Below, piece after piece: positions 37,124 through 44,835 of a stretch of DNA of 64,000 nucleotides. This DNA comes from Solirubrobacter sp035555675 (GTDB lineage Bacteria > Actinomycetota > Thermoleophilia > Solirubrobacterales > Solirubrobacteraceae), in NCBI GenBank assembly GCA_035555675.1, contig DATMGH010000184.1:1-64000 (forward strand), given 5' to 3'. Within the stretch, counting starts at the first letter, position 1. The number at the start of each line of letters is the position of its first letter. The notes under the pieces are model-generated. The model was not told the DNA's origin and made no database searches. It was given only the letters and a program-made list of their open reading frames with translations. The translations under genes and the position numbers were made by a program.

Positions 37124-37663
37124 GTGTTGTTCGCGTATGACACCGAGCCGTCGTTGCGGGCCGCCGTGGCACTGGTCAACAGCGCCGTCGAGCCGGACAC
37201 GCTGACGGACATCGCCGCGCTCGACGCCTGGTACGAGGAGCAGGGCTTCAGCGGCCGCCGCGATCGCGACGAGCGCGAGCTGGCCGCGCTGCGCGCGCTG
37301 CGGCCCGTCCTGCGTGAGCTGCTCACCGCCGAGCGCGACGACGCCGCCGAGCTGGTCAACGCGCTGCTCGCCGACGCCCAGGCGCTGCCGCAGCTGCGTC
37401 GCCACGACGGGCTCGACTGGCACATCCACGCGGTCCCCACCGACGCGCCGCTCGAGCGCCGCGTCGCGGTCGAGGTGGCGATGGCGATGATCGACCTGAT
37501 CCGGGCCGACGAGCTCTCGCGGCTGGCGGTCTGCGCCGACGAGCGCTGCGACGGGCTCGTGCTCGACCTCTCGCGCAACCGCTCGCGCCGCTACTGCAGC
37601 ACGGCGTGCGCGAACCGCAACGCGGTCGCCGCCTACCGGGCGCGCGGGCGCCGCTCGGCGTGA
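37124..37663 (+). CDS. CGNR zinc-finger / ABATE-domain transcriptional regulator
   Basis: A 179-residue protein with an N-terminal ABATE (putative stress-responsive regulator) domain (residues 1-125) and a C-terminal zinc finger near 133-172 that has CADERCDGLVLDLSRNRSRR, YCSTACANRNAVAAYR, i.e. the C-x4-C and C-x3-C ligands plus the C-G/A-N-R signature. CGNR proteins are often divergent from EamA transporters, as here. A leaderless GTG start is supported by the -10 element six bases upstream. It converges with and overlaps the metallo-beta-lactamase gene by 31 bp. Confidence 0.87.
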   Translation: MLFAYDTEPSLRAAVALVNSAVEPDTLTDIAALDAWYEEQGFSGRRDRDERELAALRALRPVLRELLTAERDDAAELVNALLADAQALPQLRRHDGLDWHIHAVPTDAPLERRVAVEVAMAMIDLIRADELSRLAVCADERCDGLVLDLSRNRSRRYCSTACANRNAVAAYRARGRRSA

Positions 37664-38670
37664 CCGGCCGGATCGGCCGGCGCGAACACCGTCGTTCCGT
37701 CCGCCCCGACCGCTCGGAGCGCGCGCCGGGCCTCGACGAGGATGTCCATGTGCCCCAGCACCTCGGACACCACGAGGAACGGCTGCTGGCGCGCGACCGG
37801 GCCCCAGCGCTCCGACGCGATCTCGAACGCCGAGCGCGGTCCGCCGGCCAGGAGCGCCAGGAAGCCCTCGGCGCGGCGCTCCTGCTCGGCCAGGCGCGCG
37901 TCGACCAGGGCGCGGTGATCGAGGATCGGCTCGCCGTGCCCCGGCAGCACGAGCGAGAGGTCGAGCGCTCGGGTCTCCTCGAGGGAGCGCCGGTAGCTCA
38001 TCAGGGGCCGCGCCGGCGCGCCGTCCTCGATCCCGCGGCCGATCAGGGCGTTCGACGAGACGTCGCGCAGCAGGTGGTCGCCCGCGAACGCGAGGCCGTG
38101 CGCGCGATCGACGAAGACCGTGTCGGTCGGCGAGTGGCCGGGACGGTGCAGGACGTCCAGCCGCCGGTCGCGCAGACGCAGCTCCGACGACGGCGCGAGC
38201 CGGCGATCGACGCGCACCGAGCGCCCGAAGGCACGCCGGTCCCGGGCCGCCGTCATCGCTTGCGCCACCAGGTCGTCCCCGACGCCGTTGGCGCGCAGGA
38301 GCGCCTCGCTCGCCGCGTCGTCGGCCGCCACCGCGTCCTCGAAGTCCTCGACGTAGGTCGCGAGCGCGTCCAGGCACGCCACCTCGGCGCCGGACCGGCG
38401 CGCGACCTCGTGCGCGCCGCCCATGTGGTCGACGTGCTGGTGCGTGAGCAGCAGCCGCTCCACCTGCTCGAGGGCGCGCCCGTGCCGGCGGAGCGACGCC
38501 TCGAGCCGCTCCAGGCTGTCCGGCGCGCACGTCCCGCAGTCGACCAGCGTCAGCGGGTCGTCCTCGACCAGGAAGACGTTCACCGGTCCGACCGCGAACG
38601 GCGTGGGCAGCGACAGCCGGACGATGCCCTCGCCGGCGAGCCGTTCCCAGACCGTGCGCGGCGGGCTCAC
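37633..38670 (-). CDS. Metallo-beta-lactamase-fold hydrolase
   Basis: A 345-residue MBL-fold protein. The HxHxDH zinc motif is LLTHQHVDHMGGAH near 74-87; later ligands include His in LHRPGHSPTDTVF near 172, Asp in FAGDHLLRD near 192 and His in LPGHGEPILD near 246. A C-terminal helical/winged domain follows. The group includes glyoxalase II- and thioesterase-like enzymes; some hydrolyse acyl-CoA or glutathione thioesters. The GTG start overlaps the stop of the upstream LLM gene (GTGA), so they form a two-gene unit facing away from the acyl-CoA dehydrogenase operon. Confidence 0.85.
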   Translation of the reverse strand: MSPPRTVWERLAGEGIVRLSLPTPFAVGPVNVFLVEDDPLTLVDCGTCAPDSLERLEASLRRHGRALEQVERLLLTHQHVDHMGGAHEVARRSGAEVACLDALATYVEDFEDAVAADDAASEALLRANGVGDDLVAQAMTAARDRRAFGRSVRVDRRLAPSSELRLRDRRLDVLHRPGHSPTDTVFVDRAHGLAFAGDHLLRDVSSNALIGRGIEDGAPARPLMSYRRSLEETRALDLSLVLPGHGEPILDHRALVDARLAEQERRAEGFLALLAGGPRSAFEIASERWGPVARQQPFLVVSEVLGHMDILVEARRALRAVGADGTTVFAPADPAGHAERRPRAR

Positions 38671-39665
38671 GGGGCAGGCGCCGCCTTCAGCTGGGGCATC
38701 ACCTCGGCGGCGAACAGCTCGATCAGCTCCATGCTCGCCGCGTGGTCGAGCCCGAGCAGCGGCGGCTGGATCACGAGGCGCGAGACCGGGACGTCGGGGC
38801 GGCGGGCGAGGAACTCGCCGAGGCGCTCGGTCACCTCGGCCGGGCTGCCGAAGATCGCCACCTCCTCGATCGGGCGGGTGAACGCGGTGTCGCCCGCCGA
38901 GGCGAACCAGCGGTCGTACGTCCCGAGCACGTACTCGGCGAACGGGCGTCCGATCCGCCTGGCCTCCTGGCTCGTGCGGGCGACCCAGACGTAGCGCATC
39001 GGCAGGTAGTCGAAGTCCGCCGGCGTGCGACCGTACTCCGCGCACGCCTGCGCGAAGGCCTCCATGTCCCGGCGCGCCGGGCGACCGGCGAGCCCGTGCA
39101 CGCCGAGCCGCGCGGCTCGCCTGAGCACCGGCAGCGACGTCCCGCCCAGATAGATCGGAATCGGGCGCTGGACCGGCTTGGGCGTCACCTCGACGCCTTC
39201 GAACGTCCAATGCCGGCCGCGGTGGCGGATCGGCCCGTCCCGCCAGGCCTCGAGCATCACCTCCACGCCCTCGCCGTGCAACCCGCCGCGCTGCCGCCGC
39301 TCGACGCCGAGCCCCGCGAACTCCTCCGGGCGGTACCCGACGCCGATGCCCAGGTCCAGCCGCCCGCCCGAGAGCACGTCCGTCACCGCCGCGTCCTCGG
39401 CCAGCCGCAGCGGATGATGCAGCGGCCCGAGCATCACGTAGGGCCCGATCCGCATCCGGGTCGTGCGTGCCGCGACCGCGGCCAGCGCGGGCATCACCGA
39501 CGGCAGGTAGTCGTCTCCCGAGAAGTGATGCTCGGTCAGCCACGCGTCGTCGTAGCCGAGCGCCTCCGCCGCGACGATCTCCTCGAGCGTGTCGCGATAG
39601 ACCTCCGGCAACGGGCGCCGCCAGGGCGCCGGGTTGCGCAACGGCCACAGCAGTCCGAACCGCAT
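38667..39665 (-). CDS. LLM-class flavin-dependent oxidoreductase (paralog of the 61.3-62.3 kb gene)
   Basis: A 332-residue luciferase-like barrel protein: LTEHHFSGDDYLPSVMPAL near 43-61, IGPYVMLGPLHHPLRLAEDA near 74-93 and VLSGGRLDLGIGVGYRPEEF near 97-116, followed by VTPKPVQRPIPIYLGGTS. It is closely related over its full length to the LLM protein at 61279-62316. Family members are FMN/F420 monooxygenases or reductases. GAGGAGTGAG precedes the ATG. It diverges from the acyl-CoA dehydrogenase gene across a promoter carrying a TetR-type operator. Confidence 0.88.
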   Translation of the reverse strand: MRFGLLWPLRNPAPWRRPLPEVYRDTLEEIVAAEALGYDDAWLTEHHFSGDDYLPSVMPALAAVAARTTRMRIGPYVMLGPLHHPLRLAEDAAVTDVLSGGRLDLGIGVGYRPEEFAGLGVERRQRGGLHGEGVEVMLEAWRDGPIRHRGRHWTFEGVEVTPKPVQRPIPIYLGGTSLPVLRRAARLGVHGLAGRPARRDMEAFAQACAEYGRTPADFDYLPMRYVWVARTSQEARRIGRPFAEYVLGTYDRWFASAGDTAFTRPIEEVAIFGSPAEVTERLGEFLARRPDVPVSRLVIQPPLLGLDHAASMELIELFAAEVMPQLKAAPAP

Positions 39666-39685
39666 CTCACTCCTCGCCGCGGGGT

Positions 39686-39731
39686 TTGACAGCCTCATCG
39701 GCCCTCGTCTAGCCTACCAACCGTTCGGACG
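39686..39731 (+). promoter_or_regulatory. Promoter plus TetR-type operator site 1
   Basis: TTGACA (39686-39691), an 18-base spacer and TAGCCT (39710-39715) run directly into CTACCAACCGTTCGGACG (39714-39731), an imperfect copy of the operator in which the right half reads TCGG instead of TTGG. It serves the acyl-CoA dehydrogenase operon. Confidence 0.65.
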
Positions 39732-39744
39732 ATTGGAGAGTCTG

Positions 39745-40950
39745 GTGGAGCAGATCCGCGCGTCGATGCAATGGGAGCTGACAGCCGAAGAAGCGAGCTT
39801 CCGCGATGAGGTCTCCGCCTGGCTCGAAGCCGAGCTGCGCCAGCCGTACCTGGCCGGGCTGGCCGAGCGCTCGGCGACCGAGTTCTTCGGCATCGAGCCG
39901 GAGTTCTCGCGCCGCCTGGGTCAAGCCGGCTACCTCGGCATCACCACCCCGCGCGACCACGGCGGCGCCGGCCGCTCGCACGTCGAGCAGGCGCTGCTGC
40001 AGAACGAGATCGCCTACCATCGCGCCCCGATCCTCGGGCATTTCGTCGCCGAACGCGAGGTTCTGCCGGCGCTGCTGCGCTTCGGCACCGACGAGCAGCG
40101 CGCGCGGATCGTCCCGGACCTGCTGGCCGGCGAGATCCTGTGCGCGCAGGGCTTCACCGAGCCGGGCACCGGCTCCGACCTGGCCGCCGTCGCCACGACG
40201 GCCACGCCGGTCGACGGCGGCTTCGTGATCAGCGGGACCAAGTGGCTCAACAGCGTCGCCCAGGTCGCGCGCTACCTCTGGGTGATCGCCCGCACCGACG
40301 CGACGTCGCGCCACCGCGGCCTGAGCATGTTCCTGATCCCGATCGACGCGCCGGGCATCCGCGTGGAGCCGCTGCCCGAGATGACCGGCATCCACCGCCT
40401 CAACCGCATCGTCTTCGAGGACGTCGAGATCGACGGCGAGTGCCTGGTCGGCGACCTCAACGCGGGCTGGACGATCGCCATGGACACGGTCGCCCGGGAA
40501 CGCGCCGGATCGGCGCGACCGGGCTGGATGCGGCGGATGCTGCGCGAGCTGGCCGCGTACGTCCCGCCGGGCGGCGACGCGCCGCTGGCGCAGGATCCCG
40601 AGGCGGTGCCGGTGCTCGCCGAGCTCTCGGCGAAGGTCGCGGCCTGCGAGGCGCTCTGGCACCGCTACTCCTGGGAGAGCGACCGCGGGGTGCACGTCCC
40701 CGAGCTGGCCGGGACGACGTTGAAGGTCTATGCGGACGACGTCGAGGCCGACATCGCGGACGCGGGCGCCGAGCTGCTCGGCCGCCTCGGCGTGCTGGAC
40801 ATCGACGACGCCGCGCCGCTCGGCGGCCGGATCGCGCGCCTGCACTTGGCCGCGCCCGGCTTCCACCTCGGCGGCGGGACGTCGGAGATCCTCAAGACGG
40901 TGATGGCCACGCGCGGCCTCGGCCTCGCGCGCGAAGGGAGGAACGGATGA
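39745..40950 (+). CDS. Acyl-CoA dehydrogenase (alpha-type of a paired set)
   Basis: A 401-residue acyl-CoA dehydrogenase: an N-terminal helical domain (ELTAEEASFRDEVSAWL), FAD-binding middle domain with AQGFTEPGTGSDLA near 135 and SGTKWLNSV near 160, and C-terminal four-helix domain. At the usual catalytic-Glu position (YEGT) it reads GGGTSEI, so the base must lie elsewhere or in the partner. It overlaps a second, shorter dehydrogenase by 4 bp, a layout typical of heterotetrameric enzymes of steroid side-chain breakdown. The GTG at 39745 follows TTGGAGAG; an ATG at 39766 is an alternative start. Confidence 0.87.
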   Translation: MEQIRASMQWELTAEEASFRDEVSAWLEAELRQPYLAGLAERSATEFFGIEPEFSRRLGQAGYLGITTPRDHGGAGRSHVEQALLQNEIAYHRAPILGHFVAEREVLPALLRFGTDEQRARIVPDLLAGEILCAQGFTEPGTGSDLAAVATTATPVDGGFVISGTKWLNSVAQVARYLWVIARTDATSRHRGLSMFLIPIDAPGIRVEPLPEMTGIHRLNRIVFEDVEIDGECLVGDLNAGWTIAMDTVARERAGSARPGWMRRMLRELAAYVPPGGDAPLAQDPEAVPVLAELSAKVAACEALWHRYSWESDRGVHVPELAGTTLKVYADDVEADIADAGAELLGRLGVLDIDDAAPLGGRIARLHLAAPGFHLGGGTSEILKTVMATRGLGLAREGRNG

Positions 40951-41882
40951 CCGTCACGGACACCGAGCTGTCGGTCGCCCCGCCGCCCGCGCCCGCGCTG
41001 ACGCCGGCGAGCGCGATCGCGCGGGCCGGCGCGCCACGGTTCGACGACCTGCGAGCGCTGTGCGCCTCGGCGCGCTCGTTCGGCGCCGACGGCGCGGCCA
41101 ACCGCCTCGTCCCGCACGTCGTGCTGCCGGCGCTGCTCGGCGGCGCGCCCCCCGGTGTGGTCACGACCGCGCTGGGCGAGGCCGGCGAGGACTTCGACCT
41201 CGACGCGGTGACGTGCGCGTTCGACGGGCGCACCCTGACCGGACGCAAGCCGCTGGTCAGCGGCGCCCTGGAGAGCGAGTCCGCCCTGGTGGCGGCGCGC
41301 ACGGACGACGGCGTCGTGCTCGTGCTGGTGCGCTTCGACGCCGCGGGCGTGCAGCGCCGCCCGCTCCGGACGCTGGGCCGGCTCGGGGACGCCGACGTGC
41401 GCTTCGACCACGCGGCGGTCGACGTCGTGGTCGACGCCGCGACGGTCGCGGCGCGCACGGAGCGCGCGTTCGCCGTGGCGACGCTGGTCCAGGCCGCCGA
41501 GGGCGCCGGGATCCTGCACCAGCTGCTCGAGTATTCGCTCGCCCAGGGCCACGAGCGGTACGCGTTCGGGCGTCCCGTCGGCTCGTTCATGGCGTTTCAG
41601 CACATGTGCGCGGAGATCGCGATGGAGCGCGAGCTCGCCGACACCGCGGTCGACCGCGCGGCGGTGGCGGGCACGGCGCTCGCCACCGCGCAAGCGCGCC
41701 TGTTCGTCGGCGGCGCGGCGGTGCGCGCCGCGCGCACGGGCGTCCAGCTGCAGGGCGGGAAGGGGTTCCTGGACGACAGCCCGGTGGCGCGCCTGTACCG
41801 GCAGGCGAAGGAGTCGCAGCTGCGCTGGGGCGCGCCGCGCCTGCACCAGCGACGGCTCGCGGCCGACCTGCTGGAGGGATGA
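40947..41882 (+). CDS. Acyl-CoA dehydrogenase-like subunit (beta-type of a paired set)
   Basis: A 311-residue protein about 80 residues shorter than normal acyl-CoA dehydrogenases. The C-terminal helical domain is recognisable (HERYAFGRPVGSFMAFQHMCAE near 202, VQLQGGKGFLDDSPVARLYRQ near 270), but the N-terminal and FAD middle domains are weak and no catalytic Glu is seen in the terminal segment. It probably forms an alpha2-beta2 enzyme with the upstream dehydrogenase, as known for ChsE1-ChsE2-type pairs. The ATG overlaps the previous stop by 4 bp. Confidence 0.8.
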   Translation: MTVTDTELSVAPPPAPALTPASAIARAGAPRFDDLRALCASARSFGADGAANRLVPHVVLPALLGGAPPGVVTTALGEAGEDFDLDAVTCAFDGRTLTGRKPLVSGALESESALVAARTDDGVVLVLVRFDAAGVQRRPLRTLGRLGDADVRFDHAAVDVVVDAATVAARTERAFAVATLVQAAEGAGILHQLLEYSLAQGHERYAFGRPVGSFMAFQHMCAEIAMERELADTAVDRAAVAGTALATAQARLFVGGAAVRAARTGVQLQGGKGFLDDSPVARLYRQAKESQLRWGAPRLHQRRLAADLLEG

Positions 41883-41886
41883 CGCG

Positions 41887-42174
41887 TTGGCGACCTACGT
41901 GCTCGCCCAGCTCGAGGTGCACGACCGCGACGCGCTGCGCCGCTACGTGAAGGCGGCGGCGCCGACCGTCGCCGAGCACGGCGGCACGGGGCTGTTCGTC
42001 GACGACGCTCCCGAGGTGCTCGAGGGCACGTGGGACGGCCCGCGGACGATCGCCCTGCGCTTCGAGACTCGCGAGGCCGCGGAGCGCTGGTACCGCTCCG
42101 CGGGCTACCAGGCGGCGATCGCGCTGCGCCGGGCGTGCGCGCGCACGAACCTCGTCTTCGTCGAAGGCGTGTAG
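41887..42174 (+). CDS. DUF1330-family protein
   Basis: A 95-residue ferredoxin-fold protein with family-typical segments YVLAQLEVHDRDALRRYVKA at the N-terminus, FVDDAPEVLEGTW near 38 and IALRFETREAAERWYRS near 55. DUF1330 members are small dimeric proteins of unknown biochemical function, some near catabolic genes. The TTG start has GGAGGG 7 bases upstream. It sits between the dehydrogenase pair and the enoyl-CoA hydratase, with no gap to the latter. Confidence 0.82.
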   Translation: MATYVLAQLEVHDRDALRRYVKAAAPTVAEHGGTGLFVDDAPEVLEGTWDGPRTIALRFETREAAERWYRSAGYQAAIALRRACARTNLVFVEGV

Positions 42175-42885
42175 ATGCTCGGCTGCGTCGTGGACGGCGG
42201 GGTCGCGCGCGTCACGCTCGACCGGCCCGAGGTCCTCAACGCGCTCTCGGAGGAGCTGCTCTCCCGCCTCGCGGCGCGGATGGCCGTGCTCGCCGGCGAC
42301 GACGGCGTGCGCGCGATCGTCATCGGCGGCGCCGGCCGCGCCTTCTCGGCCGGCGCCGACGTGGCCGACTTCGAGCGGCTCGACTCCGCCGCCGCCCGCC
42401 GCCGCTACATCGAGCACTCGCTGCACTGCCTCGACGTCGTCGCCGGGTCCCCGAAGCCGACGATCGCGTTCGTCGACGGCCTCGCGCTCGGCGGCGGCTG
42501 CGAGCTCGCGCTCGCCTGCGACATCGTCGTCGCCTCCGAGCGAGCCTCGTTCGGCCTCCCGGAAGCGCGCCTGGGCGTCCTGCCGACCTACGCGCTCACG
42601 CACGGCCGCTCGCGCCTGTCCCCCGGCACGCTCGCCTACCTGAGCTTCAGCGCCCGCCGGATCGACGCCGCCGAAGCCCTGCGTCTCGGCGTCGCCGACC
42701 TGCTCGGCGACGCCGGCGAGCTCGCGCGCGAGATCGCCGCCAACGCGCCGCTCGCCGTCCGGCTGGCCAAGCGCCTCCTCCGCGACGGCGGCGGGCTCGC
42801 CGCGGCGGCGGACGCCTCGGTCGCGGCCCTGAGCTCGCCGGACCACGCCGAGCGCGTGGCCCGGTTCCGCTCAGCCCGATCGTGA
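42175..42885 (+). CDS. Enoyl-CoA hydratase/isomerase-family protein
   Basis: A 236-residue crotonase. The oxyanion-hole segments are FSAGADVADFERL near 58 and LALGGGCELALACD near 103-116, with a Glu in GGGCE and another in LPEARLGVLP near 130; both positions used for hydration in mitochondrial-type hydratases are therefore acidic. It would hydrate the enoyl-CoA formed by the upstream dehydrogenase pair. It is last in the plus-strand operon and converges with the quinone oxidoreductase-like gene, overlapping by 15 bp. Confidence 0.88.
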   Translation: MLGCVVDGGVARVTLDRPEVLNALSEELLSRLAARMAVLAGDDGVRAIVIGGAGRAFSAGADVADFERLDSAAARRRYIEHSLHCLDVVAGSPKPTIAFVDGLALGGGCELALACDIVVASERASFGLPEARLGVLPTYALTHGRSRLSPGTLAYLSFSARRIDAAEALRLGVADLLGDAGELAREIAANAPLAVRLAKRLLRDGGGLAAAADASVAALSSPDHAERVARFRSARS

Positions 42886-43854
42886 CGGGAGCTCGACCAC
42901 GGCCTTGCCGGCGATCTCACCGCGCGCGAGCCGGTGGAGCGCGCTCGGCAGCTCCTCGAAGCGGTGGCGCGCGGCGATCCGCGGCCGCACCACGCCGTCC
43001 GCGAACATGCGGTCCAGCGACGTCGCCGCGCTGTCGATCAACGTCGGATCGACGTCGAGGAACGCACCCCACGCGACGCCGACGGCGGAGGCGTTGCGCA
43101 GCAGCAGCCGGTTGACCTTGAGGTTGGGGATCTGGCCGGCGACGAAGCCGACCACGAGGATGCGCCCCTCCGGCGCCAGGGTCCGCACGGCCTCGTCGAA
43201 CAGCCAGTCCCCGAGCGGGTCGAGGACGACGTCGATCCCGGCGCCGGCGGTCAGCTCCCGCACCCGCGCCGCGAACCCGCGCTCGAGCACGACGACGTCG
43301 TCGGCGCCGGCCGCCCGCGCGGTCGCCGCCTGCGCCTCGTTGGCCACGCCGGCGAGCACGGTCGCGCCCAGGCCCTTGCCGACCTGGACGCCCGCCGTGC
43401 CGATGCCGCCCGCGGCGCCGAGCACGAGCAGCCGCTCCCCGCGCGCGAGGCCGCCGCGGCGCGCGAGGCCGAAGTGGACCGTGTGGTAGTTGACGATCAT
43501 CGCCGCCGCCGTACCGAGGTCCTGCCCGTCGGGAACGGCCACCAGACCGCTCGGCGGCACCGCCACGGTCTCCGCGTAGCCGCCCTGCCAGACGAACGCG
43601 GCGACGCGGTCGCCCGCCCGCCAGCGCGAGCCGTCCGGCGCCGCTCGCACCACGCCGGCGATCTCGCAGCCGGGCACGAACGGCAGCTCGGGCCGGTGCT
43701 GGTGCAGGCCCTGGGTGGTGAGCAGGTCGGGAAAGTTGACGCCGATCGCCTGCACGTCGACGAGCACGTCCCGGTCCGACGGCGCCGGCTCCGGCAGCTC
43801 GACGAGCCGAAGTGCGTCCGGGCCTCCGTGATCCGTGAGCTGAAACGCGCGCAT
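42871..43854 (-). CDS. NADPH:quinone oxidoreductase/enoyl reductase-like MDR protein
   Basis: A 327-residue medium-chain reductase of the QOR group: the GroES-like part has VQAIGVNFPDLLTTQGLHQHRPELP near 33-57, the nucleotide site is VLGAAGGIGTAGVQVGK near 138-154, and no structural zinc cysteines are present. A role in reducing an enoyl-CoA or quinone within the acyl-CoA pathway is inferred from its operator. The ATG follows TAAAGT by 7 bases (leaderless), and a TetR-type palindrome fills the -35/-10 spacer. Confidence 0.85.
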   Translation of the reverse strand: MRAFQLTDHGGPDALRLVELPEPAPSDRDVLVDVQAIGVNFPDLLTTQGLHQHRPELPFVPGCEIAGVVRAAPDGSRWRAGDRVAAFVWQGGYAETVAVPPSGLVAVPDGQDLGTAAAMIVNYHTVHFGLARRGGLARGERLLVLGAAGGIGTAGVQVGKGLGATVLAGVANEAQAATARAAGADDVVVLERGFAARVRELTAGAGIDVVLDPLGDWLFDEAVRTLAPEGRILVVGFVAGQIPNLKVNRLLLRNASAVGVAWGAFLDVDPTLIDSAATSLDRMFADGVVRPRIAARHRFEELPSALHRLARGEIAGKAVVELPSRSG

Positions 43855-43861
43855 CGGGCGC

Positions 43862-43890
43862 ACTTTACCTACCAAACGCTTGGTAGACAA
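43862..43890 (-). promoter_or_regulatory. Promoter with embedded TetR-type operator site 2
   Basis: On the minus strand TTGTCT (43890-43885), 17 bases, then TAAAGT (43867-43862). The operator CTACCAAACGCTTGGTAG (43869-43886) has perfect 7-base arms and occupies the spacer. The same bases encode the last residues and stop codon of the upstream MaoC gene. Confidence 0.75.
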
Positions 43891-44719
43891 ACCCGTGCGA
43901 CAGCACCGGAGCCGAGCGTTCGACGACGCTGGCCGCGACGGCGATGCCGTCACGCTGCCGCCACAGCTCGATGGCCAGCGTCTCGCCGGGGAAGACCGGC
44001 CCGCAGAACCGCGCGCGAAAGCCGGTGACGCGCGCGGCGTCACCCCCCAGCAGCACGTCGACGACCGCCTTGAAGACGATGCCGTACGTGCACAGTCCGT
44101 GCAGGATCGGGCGCGGGAAGCCCGCCGCCTGCGCGACCTCCGGATCGACGTGGAGCGGGTTCCAGTCGCCGGACAGCCGGAACAGCAGCGCCTGCTGCGG
44201 CAGCGTCGTGCGCCGGACGCGATGCTCCGGCGGCGCGAGCGGCGGCGCCGGAGCGCGGCCGCCCTGGGGGCCGCCGAACCCGCCCGCCCCGCGGACGAAC
44301 ACGCCGAACCGGTTCACGCAGAACGTCGCGCCCGTACGCACATCGCGCGTGGTGGCGTCGATCACCACCAGCGCACCGCTCCCCTTGTCGAGCACGTCGG
44401 CGACCGCGACGTCCGTGCGGCTCGCCGCCGCCGCCGGGAGCGGCGCCGAGACGATCAGCTCGTGCTCGGCGTGGAGCATCGTCGTCGGGCTGAACCCGAG
44501 CTCCGGCGCGTACAGGAACGCCATCATCGCCTCGAACGCCGGCACGACCGAGAACGTCGGCAGCACCCGCAGCCGCGGCTCGTACGTGTAGGCCAGCTCC
44601 CCGGGGTCGATCGGACTCGAGCCGGCGCCGAGACCCAGGTGGTAGAGGATCACGTCCCTGGGCTCCCACGCGAGCTCGCGCTGCACCGTGTACGAGCGCA
44701 CGGCCTCCAGATCGAGCAT
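43865..44719 (-). CDS. MaoC-type double-hotdog enoyl-CoA hydratase
   Basis: A 284-residue protein with two hotdog domains: an N-terminal MaoC-like half (about 1-140) and a C-terminal half with the hydratase 2 catalytic motif LSGDWNPLHVDPEVAQAAGF and PILHGLCTYG near 180-209, giving the Asp/His pair. It should hydrate trans-2-enoyl-CoA to the (R)-3-hydroxy form. The last codons (YQAFGR and stop) coincide with the operator of the next gene. TAGGTT lies 6 bases before the ATG, indicating a leaderless start. It diverges from the crotonase at 44836. Confidence 0.88.
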   Translation of the reverse strand: MLDLEAVRSYTVQRELAWEPRDVILYHLGLGAGSSPIDPGELAYTYEPRLRVLPTFSVVPAFEAMMAFLYAPELGFSPTTMLHAEHELIVSAPLPAAAASRTDVAVADVLDKGSGALVVIDATTRDVRTGATFCVNRFGVFVRGAGGFGGPQGGRAPAPPLAPPEHRVRRTTLPQQALLFRLSGDWNPLHVDPEVAQAAGFPRPILHGLCTYGIVFKAVVDVLLGGDAARVTGFRARFCGPVFPGETLAIELWRQRDGIAVAASVVERSAPVLSHGFVYQAFGR

Positions 44720-44725
44720 CGAGCA

Positions 44726-44746
44726 AACCTACCAACCGTTTGGTCT
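44726..44746 (-). promoter_or_regulatory. TetR-type operator site 3 at the MaoC promoter
   Basis: CTACCAACCGTTTGGTCT (44729-44746) overlaps the minus-strand -10 element TAGGTT (44731-44726) of the MaoC gene. The -35 is weak. Confidence 0.65.
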
Positions 44747-44766
44747 AGCGGGTAGCCCACGGGCGT

Positions 44767-44812
44767 TTGACAACGCCGCGAGGGAGCCGCTAGCCTACCA
44801 ACCGTTTGGTTT
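44767..44812 (+). promoter_or_regulatory. Promoter plus TetR-type operator site 4
   Basis: TTGACA (44767-44772), 18 bases and TAGCCT (44791-44796) merge with CTACCAACCGTTTGGTTT (44795-44812). This drives the crotonase-CoA-transferase-desulforedoxin operon. Sites 3 and 4 start 66 bp apart in one divergent region. Confidence 0.75.
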
Positions 44813-44835
44813 GATGCGTCGAGGAGAAGGCGGGC

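Noticed and set aside
44688..44835. Short open frames encoding YQPFG-type peptides near several promoters, first seen as a possible small-peptide family.
   Set aside because: They are translations of the CTACCAA-N4-TTGG operator sequence itself and do not share a start or conserved length.
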